Shown: one piece after another, positions 32,140 through 41,448 of the stretch | Numbering within the stretch: position 1 is the first letter of the stretch | How the letters are laid out: each line of letters starts with the position of its first letter | Assembly: GCF_004216555.1 (NCBI RefSeq) | Contig: NZ_SGWQ01000010.1 | Location: forward strand, 183,261 to 247,260 | Origin: Herbihabitans rhizosphaerae | GTDB taxonomy: Bacteria; Actinomycetota; Actinomycetes; Mycobacteriales; Pseudonocardiaceae | DNA length: 64,000 nt | Direction: 5' to 3' | Position numbers and translations under genes: made by a program | Notes under the pieces: generated by a model | Seen by the model: only the letters and a program-made list of their open reading frames with translations | What the model was told of the DNA's origin: nothing | Databases searched by the model: none

Positions 32140-33075
32140 ATGCGAGCTGTTCGGCTGCATGCCTTCGGTGGCCCGGAAACCCTTGTGTACGAAGAGGTTC
32201 CGAAGCCAGCACCCGGGCAAGGCGAGGTGCTGGTCCAGGTGCGCGCCGTCGCGTTCAACCCGCTCGACGCCGGGTTCCGCGAAGGTTTCACGCAGGTCCC
32301 CGAGTCGCTCCGGCCGGTGATCGAGCTGCCCTACACGCCTGGGGTGGACGTCTCCGGCGAGATCGCGGCGCTCGGCGACGGCGTGACCGCGTGGCGGGTG
32401 GGCGACGACGTGCTCGGCATGGCGATGAAGGCGCGCGGATACGCCGAGTACGCGGTGCTTCCGGCGGCGGTGCTCGTCGGCAAGCCGGAGTCCGTCGATC
32501 ACGTCCGGGCGGCCGCCGTCCCGCTGGTCGGGCTGACCGCGGTGCAGTATCTCGACCGGATCGACCCGGCCGCCGGCGCGCGGGTGCTGGTGAACGGCGC
32601 CGCCGGCGGGGTCGGGCACGTCACCGTGCAGTTGGCGAAATCGCGCGGCGCGCAGGTGATCGGGGTGGCGTCCGGGCGGCACGAGAACTTCCTGCGCGAC
32701 CTGGGTGTGGACGAGTTCGTGGACTACACGACCACGGACGTCACCACGGTGTCCACTGTGGACCATGTGATCGACTGTGTCGGCGGGCCGGAGGGGTACC
32801 GATTCCTCGACGTGGTTCGGCGCGGCGGCACCATCAGCCCGGTGTACCTCGGGGACTACCGGCCGGATCACGCCGCCGAACTAGGCGTGCGGCTCGTGCC
32901 CGGGGAACGGGTCCGATCGGACAGTGGTCAGCTCGCCGAACTCGCGCGGCTGATGGCCGACGGGCGGCTGCGCGTCGCCGTGGACAGCGAGTTCCCGCTC
33001 CCCGACGCGGCCAAGGCGCACGAGCGGTACGCGCACGGACACCTGCGGGGCAAGATCGTGCTCAACGTCGGCTGA
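32140..33075 (+). CDS. NADP-dependent quinone oxidoreductase-like (MDR, zinc-free)
   Basis: Medium-chain reductase of 311 residues. GroES-like domain: MRAVRLHAFGGPETLVYEEV, VAFNPLDAGFREG and YTPGVDVSGEI. Rossmann: ARVLVNGAAGGVGHVTVQLA. It lacks the structural and catalytic zinc cysteines, placing it with quinone oxidoreductases. ATG 32140 gives the family start. Likely repressed by the divergent TetR. Substrate probably a quinone or enone. Confidence 0.9.
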   Translation: MRAVRLHAFGGPETLVYEEVPKPAPGQGEVLVQVRAVAFNPLDAGFREGFTQVPESLRPVIELPYTPGVDVSGEIAALGDGVTAWRVGDDVLGMAMKARGYAEYAVLPAAVLVGKPESVDHVRAAAVPLVGLTAVQYLDRIDPAAGARVLVNGAAGGVGHVTVQLAKSRGAQVIGVASGRHENFLRDLGVDEFVDYTTTDVTTVSTVDHVIDCVGGPEGYRFLDVVRRGGTISPVYLGDYRPDHAAELGVRLVPGERVRSDSGQLAELARLMADGRLRVAVDSEFPLPDAAKAHERYAHGHLRGKIVLNVG

Positions 33076-33079
33076 GTGG

Positions 33080-33409
33080 TCAGCCTTCTCGTTGCCAGCA
33101 GACGAAAAGCCCGTCGGCCGTGGTGGTCATCGCCTCGACGAACGCGTCGTTGTCGAACCCGGGCAGGGTCTGCAGCCGGGACATCAGCTTGTCCGCCGCC
33201 GGGTGACCGGCCGGCACCGCGCAGCCGCCACCGCCGGTGCGGATCAGCAGGAAGAACACGTCCTCGTCCCACGGGCCGTCCGGCGTGGTCCTGATCGCCA
33301 CCTCGGCCAGCTCGTCCCAGGCCACCGACTCCTCGTTGCCGTCGGCCAGCGTCCGCTTGACGCCGACGTCGTCGACGATGATGTTGGCCTGGCCTCGCTG
33401 CTCTGGCAC
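33080..33409 (-). CDS. Conserved hypothetical protein downstream of dinG
   Basis: 109 residues, soluble. Seen: QANIIVDDVGVKRTLADGNE, WDELAEVAIRTTPDGPWDED and FFLLIRTGGGGCAVPAGHPA, a small beta-rich plan. I do not recognise a named family. GTG 33409 follows GGAGGTGGC; a longer frame from ATG 33433 would overlap the dinG stop by 11 bases and be coupled to it. Co-transcribed with dinG. Confidence 0.75.
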   Translation of the reverse strand: MPEQRGQANIIVDDVGVKRTLADGNEESVAWDELAEVAIRTTPDGPWDEDVFFLLIRTGGGGCAVPAGHPAADKLMSRLQTLPGFDNDAFVEAMTTTADGLFVCWQREG

Positions 33410-33422
33410 GCCACCTCCGGTG

Positions 33423-35525
33423 TCAGTCTTCATCGTCCGGTCCGTCCGTCGCGACGAGCCTGCGCAACGCGGCACGGACCACGTCACGATCGTAGGTCGT
33501 CCAAAATGGAGGGAGCGACGCGCGCAGGAACCCGCCGTAGCGCGCGGTCGCCAGCCTCGGGTCCAACACGGCGACCACACCCCGATCGTTCATCGACCGC
33601 AGCAGCCGGCCGGCGCCCTGGGCGAGCAGCAGCGCGGCGTGCGTCGCGGCCACGGTGAGGAATCCGTTGCCACCACTGGCTTCCACGGCCCGCTGGCGCG
33701 CCGAGCTGAGCGGATCGTCCGGCCGGGGGAACGGGATCCGGTCCACCACGACCAGTTGCAGCGCGCTGCCCGGCACGTCCACGCCCTGCCACAGCGACAG
33801 CGTGCCGAACAGGCAGCTCGTCTCGTCCTCGGCGAACTTGCGCACCAGCAGACCGGTGGAATCCTCGCCCTGGCACAGGATCGGGAAGTCCACCCGGTCG
33901 CGCATTTCGGCCGCCGCGCTCTTGGCCGCGCGCATCGAGGAGAACAGGCCGAGCGTGCGGCCGCCGGCCGATTCGACCAACTCGGTCAACTCGTCCACAT
34001 AGGACGGCTGCAGGCCGTCGCGCCCCGGTGGCGGCAGATGTCGCGCCACATAGAGGATCGCGCTGCGGGCGTAGTCGAACGGCGATCCGACGTCCAGGCC
34101 AGTCCACTGTGGACCGTTGTCCACATCGGACGGTGGCGCCTTCTCGGTCGCGGTGCCGTCGGCCTTGGTTACCTTGCCCTGTGCCGGTGGCAGGCCCCAC
34201 TGGCGGGCCAGCGTGTCGAACGTGCCGCCGAGCGCGAGGGTGGCCGAGGTGAGCACGGTGGTGTGCTGGCCGAACAGGCGCTCGCGCAGCAGACCGGACA
34301 CCGACAGCGGGGCGACACGCAGGGTCGGCGGGCGCGGGTTCTGCGCACCAGCGTGCCTGCCGGCACTGGAGGCCATGACCGCGTCACCGGTGCGCCAGAC
34401 CACGTCGCGGCGGCCGGCGTCGTCGGTGTCGAACGCGTCCAGCAGGCGCACGGCGGTGTCGTGCACCTCCTCCAGCGCGGTCCTGGCGATCTTGCGCGCG
34501 GTGGCGTCCTCGGGCTCGCCGCCGCGCTCGCGCTCCGGTCCGACGGCGGTCAGGCAGGCGTGCGCGGAGTCACGGATCGCTTGCAGCGCACCGGAAAGCG
34601 GCACCGGGAGCGCGTCCAGCCGGCCGGCCGGCGCGTCGTCGAGCAGCATGCCCAGCCCGTCGCCCGATTCGTCGAGCCGGTCGGCCACGTCCTGGTCGAT
34701 CAGACGCCCCGAGCGGCGGGCGGCGATGTGCACCGCGGACGCGGACAGCTCGGCCGTGGCCGCCGAGGTGACCCGGTCGACCAGGTCGTGCGCCTCGTCC
34801 ACGATCACCATGTCGTGCTCGGGCAGCACCTGGTAGCCCTGCAGCGCGTCGATGGCGAGCAGGGCGTGGTTGGTCACCACGATGTCGGCGCGGCCGGCCT
34901 CGGCGCGGGCGTGCTCGGCGTAGCAGTCGGTGCCGACCGGGCAGCGGGTCGCGCCGAGACACTCGCGCGCGGACACCGACACCTGCCGCCACGCCTGCTC
35001 GCCGACGCCGGGCACCAGCTCGTCACGGTCGCCGGTCTTGGTGTCCTCGGCCCAGTCGTGCAGGCGCTTGACGTCGCGGCCGAGGCGGGACGCGGCGAAC
35101 GGGTCGAACAGTGCGCCGTCCTCGGGCTCGTCCTGCGGGCCGGAGTCGAGACGGTGCAGACACAGGTAGTTGCGGCGGCCCTTGAGGATGGCGAACGTCG
35201 GTTTGCGGCCGAGCGGCCCGGCGAGCGCGTCGGCGAGCCGGGGGAGGTCACGGTCGACGAGCTGGCGCTGCAGGGCGATCGTCGCGGTCGAGACGACGAC
35301 GGTGGCCTCGCGGTCGACGGCGTGCCGAATCGCGGGAACCAGGTAGGCCAGCGACTTGCCGGTGCCGGTGCCGGCCTGCACGGCGAGGTGCTCACCGGTG
35401 CGGATGGCCTTCGCGACCGCCTCGGCCATCTCCACCTGGCCGGCGCGCTCGGACCCGCCGACCGCCTCGACGGCGGTGGTCAGCAGCGCGCGCAGGGGCG
35501 GCAGAGTGGTGGGGCTGTCCGGCAC
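33423..35525 (-). CDS. dinG: DinG-type ATP-dependent DNA helicase (XPD-like, Fe-S)
   Basis: SF2 5'-3' helicase of 700 residues. Walker A AGTGTGKS at 51-58, VDEAHDL near 246, a cysteine set that can hold a [4Fe-4S] cluster (YLCLH near 121, ECLGATRCPVGTDCY near 195-208), motif IV-VI in TLSLWQGVDVPGSALQLVVV and QGAGRLLRS. Start GTG 35525. In mycobacteria dinG likewise lies beside pncB/clpS. A palindrome copy (34102) is inside. The long frame on the other strand is a shadow. Confidence 0.95.
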   Translation of the reverse strand: MPDSPTTLPPLRALLTTAVEAVGGSERAGQVEMAEAVAKAIRTGEHLAVQAGTGTGKSLAYLVPAIRHAVDREATVVVSTATIALQRQLVDRDLPRLADALAGPLGRKPTFAILKGRRNYLCLHRLDSGPQDEPEDGALFDPFAASRLGRDVKRLHDWAEDTKTGDRDELVPGVGEQAWRQVSVSARECLGATRCPVGTDCYAEHARAEAGRADIVVTNHALLAIDALQGYQVLPEHDMVIVDEAHDLVDRVTSAATAELSASAVHIAARRSGRLIDQDVADRLDESGDGLGMLLDDAPAGRLDALPVPLSGALQAIRDSAHACLTAVGPERERGGEPEDATARKIARTALEEVHDTAVRLLDAFDTDDAGRRDVVWRTGDAVMASSAGRHAGAQNPRPPTLRVAPLSVSGLLRERLFGQHTTVLTSATLALGGTFDTLARQWGLPPAQGKVTKADGTATEKAPPSDVDNGPQWTGLDVGSPFDYARSAILYVARHLPPPGRDGLQPSYVDELTELVESAGGRTLGLFSSMRAAKSAAAEMRDRVDFPILCQGEDSTGLLVRKFAEDETSCLFGTLSLWQGVDVPGSALQLVVVDRIPFPRPDDPLSSARQRAVEASGGNGFLTVAATHAALLLAQGAGRLLRSMNDRGVVAVLDPRLATARYGGFLRASLPPFWTTYDRDVVRAALRRLVATDGPDDED

Positions 35526-35643
35526 ACGCAGACGGTACCCGTGGGAGGCGACGGTGCCCGCGCAACCCGACGAGGGCGCGTCGGGCCGGGCGTGAAACCA
35601 TCATCTGCCCGGTGGGGACGGGGATGATCATCGGAGGTCGACG

Positions 35644-36510
35644 ATGACCGTGGTGGCTCGCCACCCGATCGATGTCGCGGCGTCGGACGTCGAGGCTGAC
35701 CGTTTGCTCAACGGGATGCCGCGGATCGTGGACGCGATCGTGCGTGATCCGGCGGCACTGTTCGCCGTGATGACACAGTCGCTGGACGAGGCCGGTCATC
35801 GGACGGCGGGGGACAATCGAGCCGCCTGGGCGGACACCTGGCGCGCGGTCGTGCGCGCGATGCAGGCGTCGTCGGCGATCTTCGTCGTGGCGGGTCAGCC
35901 GGCCGGCGAGGTCTCGTTCCGCGTCGACTACGACGTGGTGAGCCGCGCGGGTACCGGGCCGCTCCCGTTCGCCGACGCGTTCACCTGGCTGCGGGCGCTG
36001 TACCTGGCGATGATCTGCCGGGAGCGGGCGCGGATCGACGCGCTGGCGGCGACGCCGGTCGAGCTGTTGCGCGCGTCCGGGAGCGCGATGGACGAGTACG
36101 CGATCTCGTGGGTGCGCACGTGGCAGACCTACTGGCGGGGCGAGGGCGGCCTGGTCGACCTCATCATCGAGACCATGCGCGGGACGAATCCCGAGCAGTT
36201 GCGGCACGTCTCGGAGGAGGCGACGCTGCGGATCCACTACCCGCCGATCGAGCTGTTCTACCGGCTGACCCAGCGCGAGGACGACAAGTTCAACGACGCG
36301 CTTGCCGACGCTGTCGATCTGCACAGGCTTTTCTGGACCAAGGACAGCCCGGAGTTCGTGCGCAGCCGGCACCCCGGCGGCTACATCGCACTGGCGCCGC
36401 TGGCGATCGCGTGTCTGGCGCGCGACGCCGGGATCGCGATCACGGTGGAGTCGGACTACCTGCCGGTGCACCTGCTCGAGGCGACACGCGTCGGCGAGAT
36501 CACCACCTGA
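35644..36510 (+). CDS. Imm49-family immunity-like protein
   Basis: 288 residues, predicted all-helical and soluble. The stretch FTWLRALYLAMICRERARID, followed by LAATPVELLRASG, and the C-terminal PLAIACLARDAGI / VESDYLPVHLLE match what I recall of the Imm49 family (immunity to polymorphic toxins). ATG 35644 follows GGAGGTCGACG. No toxin gene is adjacent, so it would be an orphan. It separates dinG from pncA. Confidence in the family is moderate. Confidence 0.65.
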   Translation: MTVVARHPIDVAASDVEADRLLNGMPRIVDAIVRDPAALFAVMTQSLDEAGHRTAGDNRAAWADTWRAVVRAMQASSAIFVVAGQPAGEVSFRVDYDVVSRAGTGPLPFADAFTWLRALYLAMICRERARIDALAATPVELLRASGSAMDEYAISWVRTWQTYWRGEGGLVDLIIETMRGTNPEQLRHVSEEATLRIHYPPIELFYRLTQREDDKFNDALADAVDLHRLFWTKDSPEFVRSRHPGGYIALAPLAIACLARDAGIAITVESDYLPVHLLEATRVGEITT

Positions 36511-36731
36511 CGGTCAGCCGGCGCTCGTGACGGCGTCGACCCGTTGCCCCGCAACGCTTCTCGCCGCATTTGATCTTGCACTACGTACTGGACGCAGCCC
36601 CCACCCGCACCGGGGCACCCCACCAGACCATGGTACCGGCGGGGATGGCCGGGCGGGGGTGCGGTGATCAACTTGTGGATAACACGGGGCCTGTGGATGG
36701 ATGGGTTTGGCTGGTCTGCGGCTGATGGGTG

Positions 36732-37301
36732 CTAGCCGACGCGCGGGGAGCCGGTGAGGGTGACGCCGGCGTCGGCGAAGTCGGCCAGCGCTTTGTCCAC
36801 TGTGGACTGTGCGACGCCCGCGGTGAGATCGAGCAGCACGGTGGTGGCGAAGCCCTCGCGGGCGGCGTCCAGCGCGGTCGCCCGCACGCAGTGGTCGGTC
36901 GCGATCCCCACCACGTCGACGGTGTCGATCCCGTTGTCCCGCAACCAGTCCGCGAGCGGCGCGCCGTCGGCCGACGCACCCTCGAAGCCCGAGTACGCCG
37001 CCTCGTGCCGGCCCTTGGAGAACACCGCCGCCAGGTTCGCCACGTCCAGCTCCGGGTGGAACGACGCGCCCGGCGTTCCGACCACACAGTGCACCGGCCA
37101 GGAATCCACGAAGTTGGGAGTCTCCGAGAAGTGCGCACCCGGATCGATGTGATAGTCCCGCGTGGCCACCACGGCGTCGTACCCGCCCGACTCCTTGTGC
37201 CGGCTGATCGCCGCGGCCACCTCGGCCCCGCCTGTCACCGGCAGCGAGCCACCCTCACAGAAGTCGTTCTGCACATCGACGACGATCAGCGCCCGTCCCA
37301 C
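36732..37301 (-). CDS. pncA: Nicotinamidase
   Basis: Hydrolyses nicotinamide to nicotinate in NAD salvage; also the family activating pyrazinamide. 189 residues. Triad D9, K96 and C138 (GIATDHCVRATALD) and metal ligands D49, H51, H57, H71 (TRDYHIDPGAHF, WPVHCVVG) are all present. GTG 37301 start. Same strand and 23 bases after pncB, which uses its product, so the two form a salvage operon. Confidence 0.96.
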   Translation of the reverse strand: MGRALIVVDVQNDFCEGGSLPVTGGAEVAAAISRHKESGGYDAVVATRDYHIDPGAHFSETPNFVDSWPVHCVVGTPGASFHPELDVANLAAVFSKGRHEAAYSGFEGASADGAPLADWLRDNGIDTVDVVGIATDHCVRATALDAAREGFATTVLLDLTAGVAQSTVDKALADFADAGVTLTGSPRVG

Positions 37302-37324
37302 GACGGCTCCTCTCGATCAGGCGA

Positions 37325-38611
37325 TCAGGCGAACACAGTCGGGATCGCCGGTTCGCCGTGCGACAGCTTCAAGCCCTCCCACGGCAGGCTCACCAAACCC
37401 TGGCGCACCCGCGCGCGATACTCCTCCAGCGTGGGTGCCGCACCCACCGGTTGTCCACCACGCAGCAGCGGCACCGGCAGCACCCGGTCGTGCTCGCCGC
37501 GCTCCGGCGCCGCGGAAGCCAGGTGCACGACCTCCTCCAACGCCGTCCCGGTCGGCTTGTGCCGTCGCAGCGCGGACTTCGCCCCGCCCCGCGACTCCTT
37601 GTGCGAGCTGCGCTTGGCCACCGGGCGCCCGTCCACCGCGACCAGCTTGTAGACCATTCCGGCGGTCGGCGCACCCGATCCGGTGACCAGCGACGTGCCC
37701 ACGCCGTAGGCGTCCACCGGCTCCGCGCGCAGCGACGCGATCGCGTACTCGTCCAGGTCGCCGGACACCACGATCTTCGTGTTCTTCGCGCCGAGCGTGT
37801 CGAGCTGCTCGCGCGCCTGCCTGGCCAGCACGCCCACATCGCCGGAGTCGATCCGGATCGCGCCGAGCGACGTGCCGGCCACCTCGATCGCGGTGCTGAT
37901 GCCCTGCGTGATGTCGTAGGTGTCCACCAGCAGTGTGGTGCTCACGCCCAGCGCCTTCACCTGCGCTTCGAACGCGGCCGCCTCACTGTCGTGCAGCAGC
38001 GTGAACGCGTGCGCGCAGGTGCCCGTGGTCGGGATGGCGTGCTGGCGGGCCGCCTCCAGGTTCGACGTCGCGGTGAACCCGGCGAGGTAGGCCGCGCGCG
38101 CCGAGGACACCGCCGCGTTCTCGTGCGTGCGCCGCGAGCCCATCTCGATGATCGGCCGTCCGTTGGCCGCGCTGACCATGCGGGCCGCCGCGGACAGGAT
38201 CGCGCTGTCATGGTTGACAATCGACAGCACCAGCGTCTCCAGCACCACCGCGTCGGCGAACGTGCCACGCACCGTGAGAATTGGCGAGCCGGGGAAATAC
38301 AGCTCACCCTCGGGGTAGCCGTCCACGTCGCCGGAGAAGGAATACCCGGCCAGCCAGTCCAGCGTGCGCGGGTCGACCACCTCGCGATCGGCCAGCAGGC
38401 GCAGTTCCTCCTCGCCGAAGGTGAACCGGGTGATCGCCTCGAGCACCCGCGCGGTGCCGCCCACCACGCCATACCGTCGCCCGTCCGGCAGCCGGCGGGC
38501 GAAGGTCTCGAACACGCACGGCCGGTCGGCGGTCCCGTCGGACAGCGCCGAGGCCAGCATGGTCAGCTCGTAGTGGTCGGTCAGCAGGGCCGTACTGGAG
38601 CCGGTGCGCAT
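37325..38611 (-). CDS. pncB: Nicotinate phosphoribosyltransferase
   Basis: Converts nicotinate and PRPP (ATP-stimulated) to nicotinate mononucleotide. 428 residues. Seen: TALLTDHYELTMLASAL at the start, EMGSRRTHENAAVSSARAAY with the conserved histidine, IRIDSGDVGVLARQAREQLD and YGVGTSLVTGSGAP (phosphate-binding). ATG 38611 gives the family start; longer frame to 38695 is unlike homologues. Upstream of and operonic with pncA; divergent from clpS as in M. tuberculosis (pncB1-clpS). Confidence 0.96.
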   Translation of the reverse strand: MRTGSSTALLTDHYELTMLASALSDGTADRPCVFETFARRLPDGRRYGVVGGTARVLEAITRFTFGEEELRLLADREVVDPRTLDWLAGYSFSGDVDGYPEGELYFPGSPILTVRGTFADAVVLETLVLSIVNHDSAILSAAARMVSAANGRPIIEMGSRRTHENAAVSSARAAYLAGFTATSNLEAARQHAIPTTGTCAHAFTLLHDSEAAAFEAQVKALGVSTTLLVDTYDITQGISTAIEVAGTSLGAIRIDSGDVGVLARQAREQLDTLGAKNTKIVVSGDLDEYAIASLRAEPVDAYGVGTSLVTGSGAPTAGMVYKLVAVDGRPVAKRSSHKESRGGAKSALRRHKPTGTALEEVVHLASAAPERGEHDRVLPVPLLRGGQPVGAAPTLEEYRARVRQGLVSLPWEGLKLSHGEPAIPTVFA

Positions 38612-38687
38612 ATCAGGGAAGCGTAGATCAGATACGAGTGGGCCAACTGGGTGACGTCGCTTCCGGTGGCCATGCCACCATGGACAC

Positions 38688-38987
38688 ATGACCACGCCTG
38701 CTCACGCGGAACAGACGCAGGTCGACCCCAGCTCCGCGGAGGTCACAGAGGAGGACAAGCCGTGGCAGACGATCGTGTGGAACGACCCGGTCAACCTGAT
38801 GTCGTACGTGACCTACGTGTTCCAGAAGCTGTTCGGCTACTCCAGGGACCAGGCGACGAAGTTGATGCTCGACGTACACCACAAGGGTAAGGCGATCGTG
38901 TCCTCCGGTTCCAAGGAGAAGATGGAGGGCGACGTCGCGCGGCTGCACGCGGCGGGCCTGTGGGCGACGATGCAGCACGAGTCGTGA
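38688..38987 (+). CDS. clpS: ClpS adaptor protein
   Basis: N-end-rule adaptor delivering substrates to ClpC/ClpP. 99 residues: [20 protein letters not shown] is the binding-pocket segment, followed by [20 protein letters not shown] and [21 protein letters not shown] 38688. Its stop overlaps the next start (GTGA), starting the conserved block clpS-DUF2017-P1 peptidase-mec-cysO-cysM. Confidence 0.96.
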   Translation: MTTPAHAEQTQVDPSSAEVTEEDKPWQTIVWNDPVNLMSYVTYVFQKLFGYSRDQATKLMLDVHHKGKAIVSSGSKEKMEGDVARLHAAGLWATMQHES

Positions 38988-39547
38988 AACCCTGGCGCCG
39001 CAAGGGAAGCAGAGTCGTCGCGGTCATCGAGCAGCAGGAGGCCGCGGTGCTGCGCGGGCTGGTCTCGCAGACCGGCGACATCCTCCGCGCGCGGGCCGAG
39101 GAGGCGCCGCAGGACGAGCTGGCCGAGCTGACCGGCATCCGCACCGGGTCGTCCACCTCGCCGGACGACCCGATCCTGTCCCGCCTGCTCCCGGACTTCC
39201 ACCGGCTCGACGACGACGCGCCCGAGCAGTCCGACATGGACTCCGCGGCGGCGCTGCGCTCGCTGCACGAGCCGGAGCTGCTGGACCGCAAGATCAGCGT
39301 GTCCGACGTGGTGCTGGAGACCTGCCCGCCCGAGGGTGGCGAGATCCGGCTCAGCCTGGAGCAGGCCGAGGCGTGGCTGTCCGCGCTGAACGACGTGCGG
39401 CTGGCGCTGGGCACCGCGTTGGACGTCACCGAGGACATGCCGGACGAGCTGCCGTCGGAGGACCCGCGATCCGCGCACCTCGGCGTCTACCACTGGTTGA
39501 CCTGGGTGCAGGACACCATGGTGGGGGCGCTGGCCGGTGAGGAGTGA
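38984..39547 (+). CDS. DUF2017 protein
   Basis: 187-residue conserved actinobacterial protein (Rv1332-like). Mostly helical: [39 protein letters not shown] and [18 protein letters not shown]. No catalytic motif. GTG 38984 overlaps the clpS stop by four bases, implying coupling and possibly a shared proteolysis role; that is inference from context only. Confidence 0.9.
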   Translation: MKPWRRKGSRVVAVIEQQEAAVLRGLVSQTGDILRARAEEAPQDELAELTGIRTGSSTSPDDPILSRLLPDFHRLDDDAPEQSDMDSAAALRSLHEPELLDRKISVSDVVLETCPPEGGEIRLSLEQAEAWLSALNDVRLALGTALDVTEDMPDELPSEDPRSAHLGVYHWLTWVQDTMVGALAGEE

Positions 39548-39548
39548 A

Positions 39549-39617
39549 TGCGCGAGTCCCGCGCCCCGCACCGGTGAGTCCCGCGCCCCGCACCGGTGCA
39601 CAGCGCGGGACTCGCGA
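39549..39617. repeat. GAGTCCCGCGC short-unit array, copy 3
   Basis: Two forward units (gcgagtcccgcgccccgcacc, ggtgagtcccgcgccccgcacc) and one inverted unit ending gcgcgggactcgcg. Starts two bases after the DUF2017 stop and splits what is otherwise a close-packed operon. Confidence 0.85.
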
Positions 39618-39632
39618 AAACCACGACGGCGG

Positions 39633-40640
39633 GTGACTGTGGCTAGCAGGTACAACGCGATCACCGACGTGGACGGGATCCTCGTCGGTCACCACTCGCG
39701 GCTGGGCGACGGCTGGGCCACCGGCACCACCGTCGTGCTCTGTCCACAGGGGACGGTCGGCGCGGTGGACGGGCGCGGCGGCGCGCCGGGCACCCGGGAG
39801 ACCGACCTGCTGGAGCCGGAGAACCTGGTGTCCCGAGTGGACGCGATCTGCCTGTCCGGCGGGAGCGCGTTCGGGCTGGCCGCCGCGGACGGCGTGATGC
39901 GCTGGCTCGGCGAGCACTCGCGGGGTTTCCCGGTCGGCGCGCAGCCGCACGAGGTGGTGCCGATCGTGCCGGCCGCGGTGGTGTTCGACCTGCCGCGCAG
40001 TGACTGGGGCAACCGTCCGGACGCCGAATTCGGTTACGCCGCAACGGAAGCGGCCACCAACGGTCCGGTCGCGCAGGGCACCGTCGGCGCGGGCGCGGGT
40101 ACCCGCGTCGGGTCGCTCAAGGGCGGTGTGGGCACCGCGTCGGTCACGGTGGACGGCTTCACGGTCGGCTCGCTCGCGGTGGTGAACGCCAAGGGTGAGG
40201 CGGTCGACTTCGGCACCGGCCGGGCGTTCGCCGCGGATTTCGAGGTCGCGAGCGAGTTCGGCGCGTGGCCGCAGCGCGCGGGCGAGTTGCCGCTGCACAC
40301 CGGGCTGGACGATCTGAACACCACGATCGGTGTTGTCGCGGTGGACGCCGCGCTGTCCAAGGCGGAGTGCCGGCGGCTGGCCGTGTCCGCGCAGGACGGG
40401 CTGGCCCGCTCGGTGCGGCCGGCGCACTCGATGTTCGACGGCGACACGATCTTCGCGCTGGCTACCGGCGACCGGGAGTTGTCCGAGGTGGAGGGCCCGT
40501 TCGCCGCGCAGGCGCGGGCCGCCGCGTTGGACCGGCTGTGCGAGGCCGCGGCCGACACGTTCGCCCGCGCGATGGTGCACGGCGTGCTCACCGCGACCGG
40601 GTTGCCCGGTCTGCCCGCCTACCGCGACGTCTGGCACTAG
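39633..40640 (+). CDS. P1-family (DmpA/BapA-type) self-processing peptidase
   Basis: N-terminal-nucleophile aminopeptidase-like protein, 335 residues (Rv1333-like). Seen: YNAITDVDGILVGHH at the start, VDAICLSGGSAFGLAAADGV, GTVGAGAGTRVGSLKGGVGT, and TTIGVVAVDAALSKAECRRL containing the expected cleavage/nucleophile region before a D-A-x-L-S/T segment. Starts GTG 39633 or GTG 39639; I keep the former, nearer gacggcgg. Lies between DUF2017 and mec as in mycobacteria. Substrate unknown. Confidence 0.88.
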   Translation: MTVASRYNAITDVDGILVGHHSRLGDGWATGTTVVLCPQGTVGAVDGRGGAPGTRETDLLEPENLVSRVDAICLSGGSAFGLAAADGVMRWLGEHSRGFPVGAQPHEVVPIVPAAVVFDLPRSDWGNRPDAEFGYAATEAATNGPVAQGTVGAGAGTRVGSLKGGVGTASVTVDGFTVGSLAVVNAKGEAVDFGTGRAFAADFEVASEFGAWPQRAGELPLHTGLDDLNTTIGVVAVDAALSKAECRRLAVSAQDGLARSVRPAHSMFDGDTIFALATGDRELSEVEGPFAAQARAAALDRLCEAAADTFARAMVHGVLTATGLPGLPAYRDVWH

Positions 40641-40670
40641 AAACCCCGCCGACCAACGCCACATCGCCCC

Positions 40671-40829
40671 AGACTTGACAACTTCCGCAACGCCTCTTCG
40701 CGTACTTTAGCCCGCTAAAGTACGTCGGCCACGGAGAAAGTGCAGGTCAGGCGAGGTCAGCGAGGGGCGGAGAACGTGAGGGTGATTCCGTGGGCGGCGG
40801 GGAGCGGTAGCGGGTCACACTCACGGATC
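40671..40829 (+). repeat. Dispersed intergenic element, copy B
   Basis: Same block order as copy A at 5274: cttgacaacttccgcaacgc, perfect 24-bp hairpin at 40701-40724 (arms CGTACTTTAGC / GCTAAAGTACG around CC), then tcggccacggagaaag, caggtcagg, gaggtcag and gtcacactcacgg. Lies in the 279-base gap between the P1 peptidase and mec. A possible -10 (taagat, 40908) for mec follows; no gene in the gap. Confidence 0.8.
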
Positions 40830-40919
40830 GCGGCGCACGGCCAACCAGCGGATCGCCTACTTGCCGTGGTGTCCGTCTCACGAACTGGGACGAGTACATC
40901 CACGTCCTAAGATAGAGCC

Positions 40920-41375
40920 GTGTTGCAGATCCGCCGTGACCTCGTGGACGCGATGGTGGCGCACGCGCGCCGCGACCACCCGGACGAGGCGTGCGGCGTG
41001 ATCGCCGGCCCCGACGAGTCGGACCGCCCGGAGCGGTTCATCCCGATGCTGAACGCCGCGCGCTCGCCGACGTTCTACGAGTTCGACTCGGCCGACCTGC
41101 TGAAGTTGTACCGCGAACTGGACGCCAACGACGAGGTGCCGGTGGTCATCTACCACTCGCACACCGCCACCGAGGCCTACCCGTCGCGCACCGACGTCGC
41201 CTACGCCTCCGAGCCGTTCGCGCACTACGTGCTGATCTCCACCCGCGATCCCGAGACGCACGAGCTGCGGTCGTTCCGGATCGTCGACGGCGAGGTCACC
41301 GAGGAGCCGGTCGAGGTCGTCGAGACCTACCTGTTCGCGCACACCGGCGCGGACGACGTTCCAGACCAGGATTGA
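40920..41375 (+). CDS. mec: Mec, JAMM metallopeptidase for CysO-cysteine
   Basis: M67-family zinc peptidase that releases cysteine from CysO-cysteine adducts. 151 residues. JAMM residues: E23 (DEACG), H79 and H81 (YHSHT), S89 and D92 (AYPSRTD). Start GTG 40920. Followed by cysO and cysM, completing the sulfur-carrier cysteine pathway known from M. tuberculosis Rv1334-Rv1336. Confidence 0.95.
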   Translation: MLQIRRDLVDAMVAHARRDHPDEACGVIAGPDESDRPERFIPMLNAARSPTFYEFDSADLLKLYRELDANDEVPVVIYHSHTATEAYPSRTDVAYASEPFAHYVLISTRDPETHELRSFRIVDGEVTEEPVEVVETYLFAHTGADDVPDQD

Positions 41376-41448
41376 CGGGTCCGGCGGGAATACCACCCGC
41401 CGTGCCACGCGTCGTTCATCACGAGAAGGCCGAATCCGGAGGTTGCAC

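Noticed and set aside
33237..35627. Plus-strand open frame of about 800 codons
   Set aside because: Antisense shadow of dinG, with no recognisable domain.
36674..36682. DnaA-box-like TGTGGATAA between the Imm49-like gene and pncA
   Set aside because: A single box with one weak neighbour (tgtggatgg) and no AT-rich unwinding region or origin genes; chance or a minor site.
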